From positions 1-64,000 of IMG/VR virus record IMGVR_UViG_3300006104_000752: a DNA stretch of 64,000 nucleotides, one strand, 5' to 3'. Positions 1 to 5,749 of the stretch are shown here, in pieces (within the stretch, counting starts at the first letter, position 1; the number at the start of each line of letters is the position of its first letter). The notes beneath the pieces were generated by a model. It saw nothing but the letters and a program-made list of their open reading frames with translations. It ran no database searches and was not told the DNA's origin. The translations under genes and the position numbers were made by a program. Origin of the DNA: a virus.

Positions 1-6
1 CAATCA

Positions 7-78
7 TTATGTTCTGGGTCTATTGTCGTTGAACAATAAAAGCCACAAGGCAATCAGAGCGCAAATGAGCAGAGCCAT
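7..78 (-). CDS. Tiny membrane peptide (23 aa)
   Basis: A 23-residue frame that is almost entirely one hydrophobic segment (residues 2-16, rich in Leu, Ile and Ala) with a short polar tail ending NRPRT. Its ATG overlaps the TAA of the preceding coiled-coil gene as TAATG, the coupling used throughout this operon, which is the main reason to believe it is translated. No family is recognised. It is the last readable gene of the operon and could be a small membrane-acting peptide. Chance open reading is possible at this length. Confidence 0.45.
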   Translation of the reverse strand: MALLICALIALWLLLFNDNRPRT

Positions 79-434
79 TAATACTCATCCAGGATACTCA
101 TTACAACCCTTAATGCTTCTGAGTAGCCTGTCGATAAACTCATCAAGGTCTTCTTACTCTCTGTATTCTCTAATAGTTCTCGTACTCGTCGTTTTACTTC
201 GTTGAGGCTTCCCTCTGAGGCTGTTGTTCCCCCCGCCAAAAAATTGAGACGGTTCTCTAGGTTAAGCAGACGCTCCGATAGGCGATTGAGTTCCCTATCG
301 TTGTTCCGTTCATTCCTGGCAACGTAGTCAGTGAGTTTCTCAAAGTCGCTGTCTAAGGTATCAATAACGTTGTCGTGTACTCGCAAGATGTTGTTGATAC
401 CTTCGAGTTCCTTCTTCAATTCGTTCTTGCTCAT
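78..434 (-). CDS. Coiled-coil protein of unknown function (118 aa)
   Basis: Residues 1-65 are strongly charged with leucine and isoleucine heptads (for example the stretch around RLSERLLNLENRL), so a coiled coil is likely. A short AGGTT linker follows, then a second helical part with many Lys, Arg and Glu. The start overlaps the previous stop as ATGA. The Gly-Gly linker is encoded by a run of six G followed by A, in register as G GGG GGA. No enzymatic motif, signal peptide or membrane segment is visible. Function unknown. Confidence 0.8.
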   Translation of the reverse strand: MSKNELKKELEGINNILRVHDNVIDTLDSDFEKLTDYVARNERNNDRELNRLSERLLNLENRLNFLAGGTTASEGSLNEVKRRVRELLENTESKKTLMSLSTGYSEALRVVMSILDEY

Positions 435-799
435 AGCGTCTCCAACTGTTCCAAGATGTATTCGAGGGTTTCGATAACTTGGTCTAATGAATATTTAATG
501 TAGATTGATTCGTCTTCGGTCAATACGTCGTGAACAACATGCCCTTCAATGCTCTCCATCATTCTTTGAACGTACTGTACCTTTGAACGGTTTTCGTCTA
601 CAGACTGTGAAGATGGGTGACGCTTCTTTGATTCTTCTTGCGCTCCCCCCGTCGAATTGGCATTGACTGCTGATTCGAGAGTGGTAATGCGAGCCATAAA
701 GTTGCTCAGTAGTTCAGTCAGGCTGATTACTTGCTGATTGCCTTCTGGTGTCCCCACCATCAAGCCAATGTCGTCTGTCGTACACTTGAACTCTGGCAT
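431..799 (-). CDS. Hypothetical acidic helical protein (122 aa)
   Basis: An acidic protein with two helical parts joined by a Ser/Thr/Gly-rich linker near residues 48-68. The C-terminal half (DQVIETLEYILEQLETL) looks like an amphipathic helix that could pair with the coiled-coil protein encoded next. Its ATG overlaps the stop of the GroES-like gene as TAATG. It carries the same in-register G GGG GGA motif as its neighbour, in the linker. No known family recognised. Confidence 0.8.
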   Translation of the reverse strand: MPEFKCTTDDIGLMVGTPEGNQQVISLTELLSNFMARITTLESAVNANSTGGAQEESKKRHPSSQSVDENRSKVQYVQRMMESIEGHVVHDVLTEDESIYIKYSLDQVIETLEYILEQLETL

Positions 800-1089
800 T
801 AGTCGTCCTCCAGAATCGCTAGGATTCCCAGGCTTGGCACTGTAACGTACTTCTCGCCTTCGAGCGTGATTCCGTAAGCCATTGACTTTTCAAAGACCAC
901 AATGTCGCCTACCTTAACGTCCATTGGAATGTGGATTCCGCTTTCGGTGTGCCTTCCAGGGCCGACTGCCATCACTTCACCCTGGTTTGGGATTGTGCGG
1001 TTAGGGACAATGAAACCTGATTCGGTCTTCTTGTCGCTGTGGTCTAGTTTGAGGATTACTCTGTCCTCTGTTGGGGTTGCGTTAATCAT
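799..1089 (-). CDS. GroES-like co-chaperonin
   Basis: A 96-residue Cpn10/GroES homologue, the usual length of the family. It has the N-terminal strand (PTEDRVILKL), a mobile loop of the TESGFIVPN type that binds the GroEL rim, the central GEVMAVGPGR strand, the DVKVGDIVVFEKS segment and a C-terminal strand ending ILAILEDD. Phage co-chaperonins such as T4 gp31 replace host GroES so that host GroEL can fold a capsid protein; a similar role is inferred here. No groEL is visible. The start overlaps the preceding small gene by 8 nt. Confidence 0.93.
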   Translation of the reverse strand: MINATPTEDRVILKLDHSDKKTESGFIVPNRTIPNQGEVMAVGPGRHTESGIHIPMDVKVGDIVVFEKSMAYGITLEGEKYVTVPSLGILAILEDD

Positions 1090-1261
1090 TTAACTGCCCT
1101 ATCCTTTCATCAATAATTGCCATCACGTCCACTACGGCTCCAGCATAGCCAACCCATTCAATGCCTGAGTTGGTTTCTGCTAGGAGTTTAAGACCGTAGA
1201 GACCTGCCTTCATTCTCAGTAGTTCCCCCCGCAAAAAATCGTTGCAAGGGTTGCTACTCAT
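1082..1261 (-). CDS. Hypothetical small protein (59 aa)
   Basis: A 59-residue frame with a mostly helical, moderately hydrophobic sequence (LRMKAGLYGLKLLAETNSG near the middle, then VVDVMAIIDERIGQL). It overlaps the GroES-like start by 8 nt, and its ATG overlaps the preceding stop, so it sits in an unbroken coupled chain. No family recognised. It contains one of the C-run octamers, but not in the slippery register. Confidence 0.7.
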   Translation of the reverse strand: MSSNPCNDFLRGELLRMKAGLYGLKLLAETNSGIEWVGYAGAVVDVMAIIDERIGQLND

Positions 1262-1404
1262 TCAGTTGGATTGCCGAGCGAGGCTGAAAGAGCCTTGCTG
1301 AGTTCCTGTTCCGTAAGACCGGCACGGAGCATCAAGGTAAAGATACCCTGAAGAATCATCTGCGCTATCAACGTAAGGTCTAGTTCCTGCTGTTCATCAC
1401 TCAT
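1258..1404 (-). CDS. Hypothetical small protein (48 aa)
   Basis: A 48-residue frame starting MSDEQQELDL with a hydrophobic centre (LIAQMILQGIFTLMLRAGL) and an alanine/serine-rich end. ATGA overlap with the next gene and an overlap with the previous stop support translation. The centre is amphipathic or weakly membrane-seeking rather than a clear transmembrane helix. No family recognised. Confidence 0.65.
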   Translation of the reverse strand: MSDEQQELDLTLIAQMILQGIFTLMLRAGLTEQELSKALSASLGNPTE

Positions 1405-1648
1405 TGGTTTTCTCCTTCAATCCGGCACGGATTGCGCCAGTATCAACTGCACTGCTAAACAGAACCTTGAACTGCATCTCAGGGAATTCCGACATATTGC
1501 TTAGGTGATAAACAAAAGCCAGCATTGCTTCCCGATAAACCTCGTTCTGCTGTTCGATTGTAAGCCCGACTAGAAACTCTGTCGTTTCATTGTATTTCTG
1601 TTCGACAAGTGCTTCCACCTGTTCGTCATTAATTTCTTCTGTTGTCAT
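1397..1648 (-). CDS. Hypothetical helical protein (83 aa)
   Basis: An 83-residue acidic protein starting MTTEEINDEQVEALVEQKYN, predicted mostly helical, preceded by an AGGAAA ribosome site a few bases before ATG. No domain or motif recognised. It is second in the operon that leads to the co-chaperonin. Confidence 0.8.
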   Translation of the reverse strand: MTTEEINDEQVEALVEQKYNETTEFLVGLTIEQQNEVYREAMLAFVYHLSNMSEFPEMQFKVLFSSAVDTGAIRAGLKEKTNE

Positions 1649-1656
1649 TTTCCTGC

Positions 1657-1797
1657 CTACTTAATCTTCTTGGTTAGAACCGTCTTCAAAACTCCCTTTT
1701 GGAAAATGCCAGCCTTGACTGCCTTGTTCCAACGGTAAGCGAAGAATCCAACCGCAATGAAAAAGATTAGCGGAAACGCCAATGATAGATAAGCCAT
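1657..1797 (-). CDS. Small single-pass membrane protein (46 aa)
   Basis: The first gene of the minus-strand operon. It starts MAYLSLAFPLIFFIAVGF, a clear membrane helix at about residues 4-21, followed by a basic tail (KAVKAGIFQKGVLKTVLTKKIK) expected to face the cytoplasm. The site AAGGAAGGGGAACAAA lies directly before ATG. It is 30 nt downstream of the -10 box at 1828-1833. Function unknown; a small holin-like or host-modifying peptide is possible. Confidence 0.7.
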   Translation of the reverse strand: MAYLSLAFPLIFFIAVGFFAYRWNKAVKAGIFQKGVLKTVLTKKIK

Positions 1798-1827
1798 TTT
1801 GTTCCCCTTCCTTTTTGGTTTTCAGTA

Positions 1828-1856
1828 ATTGTATCAGATAAAACGCACTGTGTCAA
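1828..1856 (-). promoter_or_regulatory. Sigma70-type promoter of the co-chaperonin operon
   Basis: Read on the minus strand: -35 TTGACA (1851-1856), a 17-bp spacer and -10 TACAAT (1828-1833). This is a full consensus spacing and lies directly before the first gene of the operon at 1797. Confidence 0.8.
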
Positions 1857-1940
1857 GTACCAATCCTGTCGTCGAAAGAAACTTTCCTTGACCTGTTTAG
1901 GGGTATAAGAATTCTTCGACAAAAAACATTGGAAACACTG

Positions 1941-1966
1941 GGTACTTTAAAAGTACCTGCTACAAT
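1941..1966 (+). promoter_or_regulatory. Palindromic operator overlapping a -10 box
   Basis: A perfect 8-bp inverted repeat with a one-base centre, GGTACTTTAAAAGTACC (1941-1957), followed three bases later by TGC-TACAAT whose -10 TACAAT is at 1961-1966. There is no good -35 at 17 bp, so the palindrome occupies the -35/spacer zone. It looks like a binding site for a dimeric repressor or activator controlling the HNH-like gene at 2004. Confidence 0.55.
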
Positions 1967-2003
1967 GCCAGAGTATCTTATCACATTGAAAGGTAAAAAG
2001 CAA

Positions 2004-2687
2004 ATGCCCTACAAAGACAAAGCAAAGCACAATGAGTGGAACCGTCAATGGCGTGAACGTAATCCCGATTATGCCAAGAAATACTACGAAGAGAATCGTG
2101 ACCACATTCAGTTTACCACCAGATACAACCAAGCCCTTGCAATGGGTATCGTGCGACCTGAGAAAAAACTGGAAAAAGTCGAGCCAAGAGTTTCAAAGAA
2201 GAAGATTTATCGTGAAGCGAAGAACCGACCCTGCGCTGATTGTGGTAAAAGTTTTCCGGCTTGCTCTATGGACTTTGACCACGTTCGAGGCGTGAAACTT
2301 TGCGACGTTAGTTCGCTTTCAAAGATGACGGCGGAGCAGTTGGTCGAAGAGATTGCCAAGTGCGACGTTATTTGCTCTAACTGCCACCGAGCAAGAACCG
2401 CAAAGCGCAAGGGGAAGAGGAAGCCACACCGAGTTCGTCTGATTGAGAGCCGAAAGCAATTCATTGAGAGTTGCAAGAACGTTCCCTGTATGGATTGCAA
2501 GGGAAGTTTCCACGTCTTCGCTATGGAGTTTTTCCACGTCAGAGGCAAGAAATCGTTTGGTATGTACGAGGCTTGCTACAAGGACACAATGCTTGTCATT
2601 GAAGAGATGGAAAAGTGCGACATTGTTTGCTCTAATTGCGCCCGTGTCAGAGCATCAGAGAAGCGACGCAAGAACAAAGTTTCTTAG
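2004..2687 (+). CDS. Tandem HNH-like zinc protein (227 aa)
   Basis: A basic protein with two copies of an HNH-type zinc module. The first has PCADCGKSF, then MDFDHVRG, then CDVICSNCHRART; the second has PCMDCKGSF, MEFFHVRG and CDIVCSNCARVRA. The second copy has lost the FDH aspartate and the NCH histidine, so it is probably a degenerate, DNA-binding-only copy. The start at 2004 is chosen because AAAGG lies 9 nt upstream and because the promoter-like -10 at 1961-1966 excludes earlier starts. Known relatives are phage HNH nucleases; nicking or homing activity is inferred for the first module only. Confidence 0.8.
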   Translation: MPYKDKAKHNEWNRQWRERNPDYAKKYYEENRDHIQFTTRYNQALAMGIVRPEKKLEKVEPRVSKKKIYREAKNRPCADCGKSFPACSMDFDHVRGVKLCDVSSLSKMTAEQLVEEIAKCDVICSNCHRARTAKRKGKRKPHRVRLIESRKQFIESCKNVPCMDCKGSFHVFAMEFFHVRGKKSFGMYEACYKDTMLVIEEMEKCDIVCSNCARVRASEKRRKNKVS

Positions 2688-2694
2688 CAAGGTA

Positions 2695-2740
2695 GGGAGT
2701 CTTCGGTAGGTCGTATCTCTACGGCTACCGAAGCACTCCC
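2695..2740 (+). ncRNA. Long intergenic stem-loop, possible structured RNA
   Basis: A 46-nt region that folds on itself: GGGAGT/ACTCCC (2695-2700 with 2735-2740), CTTCGGTAG/CTACCGAAG (2701-2709 with 2725-2733, one bulged C) and an inner CGTA/TACG closing a TCTC loop. Nineteen pairs in all. There is no T-run directly after it, so it is not a simple terminator. It lies between the HNH gene stop (2687) and a terminator (2785-2818). Between them is a ribosome-site-like GAAAGGAAGGG followed only by very short frames. Confidence 0.5.
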
Positions 2741-2784
2741 CGAACCTGCTTGAAAGGAAGGGTAATGCAATGAGCAGAGTGGGC

Positions 2785-2818
2785 TACTCGTTAATCAGTA
2801 TAGCGAGTAATTTTTTTT
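2785..2818 (+). terminator. Intrinsic terminator
   Basis: Stem TACTCG (2785-2790) pairs with CGAGTA (2804-2809), followed at once by eight T (2811-2818). It ends transcription of the HNH-like gene and its downstream hairpin, just before the promoter at 2831. Confidence 0.7.
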
Positions 2819-2830
2819 AAGTCAAATGAC

Positions 2831-2859
2831 TTGACTTTTTATTCTGTTTGTGTTATAGT
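2831..2859 (+). promoter_or_regulatory. Early promoter 1
   Basis: -35 TTGACT (2831-2836), 17-bp spacer, -10 TATAGT (2854-2859). The predicted start is the A of a CAT at 2865-2867. Confidence 0.8.
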
Positions 2860-2867
2860 GTTGTCAT

Positions 2868-2882
2868 CAAGGAAACGCCTTG
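2868..2882 (+). promoter_or_regulatory. 5'-terminal mRNA hairpin 1
   Basis: CAAGG-AAACG-CCTTG: a 5-bp stem with a five-base loop starting two bases after the predicted transcription start. It is one of a set with the same position and nearly the same loop but different stems (3114, 3962, 4755, 5310). Confidence 0.6.
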
Positions 2883-2903
2883 TGAAATACCGAAAGGAAC
2901 AGA

Positions 2904-3071
2904 ATGTCAAAAACCAGTCAGCAAAACAAGTTTGAAACCGAGGCAGAAGCAGAGGCTTTCGGCAAGGAGTTTGTAAAAACTTGGCCTTTTGTCTACTCGC
3001 CCGATTACAAGATTTTTAAGATTGACGAGACCTACATTGTGGAGACAACTCGTTATTCAAGTTGCGATTAG
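2904..3071 (+). CDS. Hypothetical small protein (55 aa)
   Basis: A 55-residue frame starting MSKTSQQNKFETEAEAEAFG, with GAAAGGA 5 nt upstream of ATG. The TEAEAEAFGKEF stretch and the later YKIFKIDETYIVETT strand suggest a small alpha-beta fold. It is the only gene between promoter 1 and promoter 2. No family recognised. Confidence 0.7.
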   Translation: MSKTSQQNKFETEAEAEAFGKEFVKTWPFVYSPDYKIFKIDETYIVETTRYSSCD

Positions 3072-3075
3072 TGAC

Positions 3076-3104
3076 TTGACAAAATAGATTTGATGTGCTA
3101 TACT
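3076..3104 (+). promoter_or_regulatory. Early promoter 2
   Basis: -35 TTGACA (3076-3081), 17-bp spacer, -10 TATACT (3099-3104), with TG at the extended -10 region (TGTGC-TATACT). Confidence 0.85.
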
Positions 3105-3113
3105 AGATAACAT

Positions 3114-3128
3114 CAACGAAAAGCGTTG
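3114..3128 (+). promoter_or_regulatory. 5'-terminal mRNA hairpin 2
   Basis: CAACG-AAAAG-CGTTG, again just after a CAT that marks the predicted start. The stem differs from hairpin 1 at paired positions, so base pairing is kept while sequence is not. Confidence 0.65.
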
Positions 3129-3150
3129 GTGATTAACCGAAAGGAAAATA

Positions 3151-3390
3151 ATGATTATCCGAATGAACTACACAGTCGAATACGACACTAACGAGCCAGA
3201 GTTTCGAGAAAACTACGAGCAGTGGATGGATGACTATCCGCTTGACCTTCCTAGCCTTATTGCGTTTTCCACTGACCGTTTCATTACCAACGAACGCATT
3301 AACGAGTTGGACATGACCGGCGCAAAGTTGGAAGTAACTGCCAGTGAGAACGGAATTGTTATCTACAAGAACAAGGCGCTGGTGAACTAA
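3151..3390 (+). CDS. Hypothetical protein (79 aa)
   Basis: Begins MIIRMNYTVEYDTNEPEFRE with GAAAGGAAAATA directly before ATG. An acidic protein of mixed alpha-beta character; the end (KLEVTASENGIVIYKNKA) looks like a beta hairpin. First gene of a coupled chain (TAATG to the next gene). No family recognised. Confidence 0.8.
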   Translation: MIIRMNYTVEYDTNEPEFRENYEQWMDDYPLDLPSLIAFSTDRFITNERINELDMTGAKLEVTASENGIVIYKNKALVN

Positions 3391-3566
3391 TGGCTAAGTT
3401 CATTATCAAAGACTGGATGGGAAACATCTTGTTCAAGGGGAAGACCTTTGAATCTTTTGAAGATGGCTGGTCTCACATTTACGAGAACGACCCCGAACCC
3501 GAAGAAGGTACGCCTGAATGGGTGGACGGTTGGTACGACGATTACTACGTTGAAGAGGTGAACTAA
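3390..3566 (+). CDS. Hypothetical acidic protein (58 aa)
   Basis: A 58-residue frame starting MAKFIIKDWMGNILFKGKTF and ending in a Trp/Tyr/Glu-rich tail (WVDGWYDDYYVEEVN). Both ends overlap neighbours as TAATG. The opening strands resemble the 61-aa protein at 4166 (also MAK, also rich in Trp, Tyr, Glu), so the two may be distant relatives. No family recognised. Confidence 0.75.
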   Translation: MAKFIIKDWMGNILFKGKTFESFEDGWSHIYENDPEPEEGTPEWVDGWYDDYYVEEVN

Positions 3567-3751
3567 TGAGTATTGAAGCACTTACTTCAGGCGAAGTTAC
3601 AAAAGTTGCCGTGTGTATTAAGTATGCGCTTGGAAGTCTTGAGGAAGGCAACATTGAGGCTTGTGTAGATAGCCTTAATAATGCCTTTTGGTACATTGGC
3701 ACTACAGTTGAAGAAATGAACAGTATGGACGAAGATGAGGTATGGGGCTAA
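3566..3751 (+). CDS. Hypothetical helical protein (61 aa)
   Basis: Starts MSIEALTSGEVTKVAVCIKY; predicted all-helical (TSGEVTKVAVCIKYALGSLEE, then CVDSLNNAFWYIGTTVEEM). TAATG coupling upstream; its TAA overlaps an ATG that opens only a 10-codon frame. No family recognised. Confidence 0.7.
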   Translation: MSIEALTSGEVTKVAVCIKYALGSLEEGNIEACVDSLNNAFWYIGTTVEEMNSMDEDEVWG

Positions 3752-3782
3752 TGAAAGCAACAATTAGAAAGTGGGATAACTA

Positions 3783-3935
3783 ATGAAGACGGAAGAAAAG
3801 TCTTGGACGCTGTTGGAGTGCTATGGGTGCTTGAAAGTAGGGGATTACAGCGTATTCGGACTACCTACAAAATGCCCCGATTGTGGTTCTTACGAGATTT
3901 GGTCAGCGCCAAAAAGAATGGACTTGACAAACTAA
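3783..3935 (+). CDS. Small zinc-ribbon protein (50 aa)
   Basis: A 50-residue frame starting MKTEEKSWTLLECYGCLKVG and containing CYGC and CPDCGSYEIW, two Cys pairs spaced like a zinc ribbon. It overlaps the stop of a 10-codon frame at 3751-3783. The next promoter's -35 TTGACA (3924-3929) lies inside its last codons. Likely a small nucleic-acid or protein-binding zinc protein; function unknown. Confidence 0.65.
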   Translation: MKTEEKSWTLLECYGCLKVGDYSVFGLPTKCPDCGSYEIWSAPKRMDLTN

Positions 3936-3952
3936 GTTTTATGTGCTATACT
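3924..3952 (+). promoter_or_regulatory. Early promoter 3
   Basis: -35 TTGACA (3924-3929), 17-bp spacer, -10 TATACT (3947-3952). The -35 is embedded in the 3' end of the zinc-ribbon gene. Confidence 0.85.
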
Positions 3953-3961
3953 GGATAGCAT

Positions 3962-3976
3962 CAGGGAAAAGCCCTG
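3962..3976 (+). promoter_or_regulatory. 5'-terminal mRNA hairpin 3
   Basis: CAGGG-AAAAG-CCCTG, directly after a CAT at the predicted start. Same loop as hairpin 2, different stem. Confidence 0.65.
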
Positions 3977-3995
3977 CTAGTTGAAAGGAATAAAT

Positions 3996-4166
3996 GTGGC
4001 AACATACACACTTGAATTGACCCCAGAGCAGTTTCGAGAACTGAGTAAGCACGTTATGGACACCGTTCAGAAGAAGCGTTTTAATTCTTCCGAGAAGTTG
4101 CAACAGTGGCTTAACGTTTGGTATCCAATTAAGGACGCTTTCTTCACAGCGAAGAAGGTGGACTAA
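3996..4166 (+). CDS. Hypothetical protein (56 aa)
   Basis: Start GTG at 3996, chosen because GAAAGGA lies 6 nt before it; an ATG two bases earlier is out of frame. The product begins MATYTLELTPEQFRELSKHV and is basic and helical (VMDTVQKKRFNSSEKLQQWLNVW). TAATG coupling to the next gene. No family recognised. Confidence 0.75.
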   Translation: MATYTLELTPEQFRELSKHVMDTVQKKRFNSSEKLQQWLNVWYPIKDAFFTAKKVD

Positions 4167-4351
4167 TGGCTAAACAATACCGATACACCGTCTACTACGA
4201 CGCCGAATCTAAAAAATGGCAACTGGAAGACTGGATGGAAAATGGCATCTACGACACGGATGCTGACGAATTTCTACCACTTGAAGAAATCGAACTGGAG
4301 ATTTACCAGCAAAATGAAAACTTGCTGGCAGAATTGATTGGGAGAAACTAA
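4166..4351 (+). CDS. Hypothetical acidic protein (61 aa)
   Basis: Starts MAKQYRYTVYYDAESKKWQL. The first half looks like a beta hairpin and the second like an acidic helix (LPLEEIELEIYQQNENLLAEL). Coupled to both neighbours by one-base overlaps. No family recognised. Confidence 0.75.
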   Translation: MAKQYRYTVYYDAESKKWQLEDWMENGIYDTDADEFLPLEEIELEIYQQNENLLAELIGRN

Positions 4352-4500
4352 TGGCTAAGAAAAATTACGCCGAGACACTTACCACCAACATTAAAGCGAC
4401 CTGTTGCCCTTACTGCGACAAGTTGTTTCCTCTAGGGGATGCCCGTTCAATGCGACGAGCATTTGAAAGGCACAATTGCAAGGGGAAGAACAATGCTTAG
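4351..4500 (+). CDS. Small C2HC-type zinc-finger protein (49 aa)
   Basis: Contains TCCPYCDKLF followed by RAFERHNC, a Cys-Cys/His-Cys arrangement typical of a single zinc finger, in a basic protein. Its last codons overlap the start of the next gene (4493). A nucleic-acid-binding role is likely; no family recognised. Confidence 0.65.
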   Translation: MAKKNYAETLTTNIKATCCPYCDKLFPLGDARSMRRAFERHNCKGKNNA

Positions 4501-4717
4501 GGCAAAAGTACGAGGTGAAGATTCAATTAGCGTTACCGCCTATGTGGGTGACGGTGGCGAAACAAAGCAGAGATGGATTGATGCCGAGCAACTTGGAGAA
4601 TGCCGAGTTGTGGGCAGTGACGATTACAACAACTACTTTCTAAGTTGGGATTCCCCCGAAGGAATCAGTCAGATTGTTGTTGCTGACGGAGCAGACTTAG
4701 ATTTTTTGATTGACTGA
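4493..4717 (+). CDS. Hypothetical protein (74 aa)
   Basis: Start ATG at 4493 is chosen because a GGGGAAGAA ribosome site precedes it and the product then opens cleanly with MLRAKVRGEDSISVTAYVGD. Predicted beta-rich, acidic at the end (DLDFLID). It ends one base before promoter 4. No family recognised. Confidence 0.7.
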   Translation: MLRAKVRGEDSISVTAYVGDGGETKQRWIDAEQLGECRVVGSDDYNNYFLSWDSPEGISQIVVADGADLDFLID

Positions 4718-4718
4718 C

Positions 4719-4747
4719 TTGACAAAATAGATTTTGTGTGCTACACT
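4719..4747 (+). promoter_or_regulatory. Early promoter 4
   Basis: -35 TTGACA (4719-4724), 17-bp spacer, -10 TACACT (4742-4747). The spacer is nearly identical to that of promoter 2 (AAATAGATTT shared). Confidence 0.8.
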
Positions 4748-4754
4748 GGTTACA

Positions 4755-4769
4755 TACCGAAAAGCGGTA
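4755..4769 (+). promoter_or_regulatory. 5'-terminal mRNA hairpin 4
   Basis: TACCG-AAAAG-CGGTA, extendable by one outer A-T pair. The predicted start is the A at 4754. Confidence 0.65.
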
Positions 4770-4790
4770 TTAAGAGAAAGGGATTAAATA

Positions 4791-5270
4791 ATGCACATTA
4801 TGCACCGTATCGCAGTAGAGGCAGAGAGCATTTCAGATGCCAAAATTGAAGTAGAAGACCACATTGAAAATGGATTTTTTAGTTGGTCTGATTGGGCAGT
4901 AGTTGGTGGTCGTTGGGATGACGAATTCACTGTTGTAAATTACGCCGAGAACCCAGAGAAGTTTAATGAACTCCTTAATAAGGCAAAAGAAAACCGAGCC
5001 ATTGAAGTTCAGAGTTTGATGGAGAGGGCGGACATTGAAGGAGTGTTGCAATCTTTGAAGGAATACAACGGCGAAGAGTTTGGTTTCGGCAAACTAGGTA
5101 TGGACGCTTACCGACTGGCAACGGCGCTAGAGGTTGCAAGCGGTTATTCAAAGCCCGACAGTTATTTCTACGACCTTACAGATGGCGGAACGAGCGACAA
5201 GTACGTCAAGGGTCGAATTGAAAAGAACCCTACTCAGCAGTATCTTGTTGCAGTGGACTTTCACTTTTAG
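4791..5270 (+). CDS. Conserved-type phage hypothetical protein (159 aa)
   Basis: Starts MHIMHRIAVEAESISDAKIE, with GAAAGGG 9 nt upstream. The region WSDWAVVGGRWDDEF resembles a motif I associate with small hypothetical proteins of actinobacteriophages, where an N-terminal domain holds VVGGRW. The C-terminal third (DSYFYDLTDGG...YLVAVDFHF) appears to be a strand-rich end. Sole gene of its unit. Function unknown. Confidence 0.8.
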   Translation: MHIMHRIAVEAESISDAKIEVEDHIENGFFSWSDWAVVGGRWDDEFTVVNYAENPEKFNELLNKAKENRAIEVQSLMERADIEGVLQSLKEYNGEEFGFGKLGMDAYRLATALEVASGYSKPDSYFYDLTDGGTSDKYVKGRIEKNPTQQYLVAVDFHF

Positions 5271-5273
5271 GAT

Positions 5274-5302
5274 TTGACAAACTAAGTTTAATGTGGTACA
5301 AT
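5274..5302 (+). promoter_or_regulatory. Early promoter 5
   Basis: -35 TTGACA (5274-5279), 17-bp spacer, -10 TACAAT (5297-5302). Starts four bases after the previous stop codon. Confidence 0.85.
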
Positions 5303-5309
5303 GGTTCAT

Positions 5310-5324
5310 CACCAAAAAGTGGTG
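5310..5324 (+). promoter_or_regulatory. 5'-terminal mRNA hairpin 5
   Basis: CACCA-AAAAG-TGGTG after a CAT at 5307-5309. Fifth member of the set. Confidence 0.65.
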
Positions 5325-5347
5325 GTGATTAACAGAAAGGATTTAAA

Positions 5348-5749
5348 ATGGGTGCAGACTTCATTTATTCGATTTGCCGTATTCCATACACCGGAGATGG
5401 AGACGTTTTGTTCAGCGGGTTCACTGTCGCTAGCGTAATAAAGCAACGTTTTTTAAAAATTGACCGTGAAGAAGTTTTGTCAAACCTTGAAGATTGTGGA
5501 ATCTATTACGACGGAGAAGACTTTGATTCTTTTGTTTCTGAAAAGGCTAACGAGGTTTTTAATTTTTTTGAAAGTGGTTGGAATCTCAGTGACACAGCAA
5601 TACTTGTTCTGGAAGGTAGGCACTACTACATCACCGGCGGAATGAGTTGGGGTGATACTCCAACAGACAGTTACGACATTATTGCTTTTATTAATGCACT
5701 AGAAATCACCGAAAAGCCAATTACAGACAGAGAGTTGGAGTTGGCATGA
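5348..5749 (+). CDS. Hypothetical protein (133 aa)
   Basis: Starts MGADFIYSICRIPYTGDGDV after AGAAAGGATTTAAA. It contains the segment GGMSWGDTPTDSYD, a pattern I associate with small phage hypothetical proteins, and many acidic residues. Overlaps the next start by 4 nt (ATGA). Function unknown. Confidence 0.8.
   Translation: MGADFIYSICRIPYTGDGDVLFSGFTVASVIKQRFLKIDREEVLSNLEDCGIYYDGEDFDSFVSEKANEVFNFFESGWNLSDTAILVLEGRHYYITGGMSWGDTPTDSYDIIAFINALEITEKPITDRELELA

Noticed and set aside
23-205. Plus-strand frame of 60 codons at the window start
   Set aside because: It lies opposite the coiled-coil gene, has no ribosome site and a low-complexity Ser/Leu/Tyr end.
2695-2760. tRNA-like fold of the intergenic stem-loop region
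   Set aside because: There is no T-arm GTTCGA-type motif, no anticodon arm of proper size and no CCA-proximal acceptor stem; a simple long hairpin explains it.
3751-3783. Ten-codon frame MKATIRKWDN
   Set aside because: It is linked by overlaps to both neighbours and may be translated as a coupling peptide, but it is too short to support as a gene.
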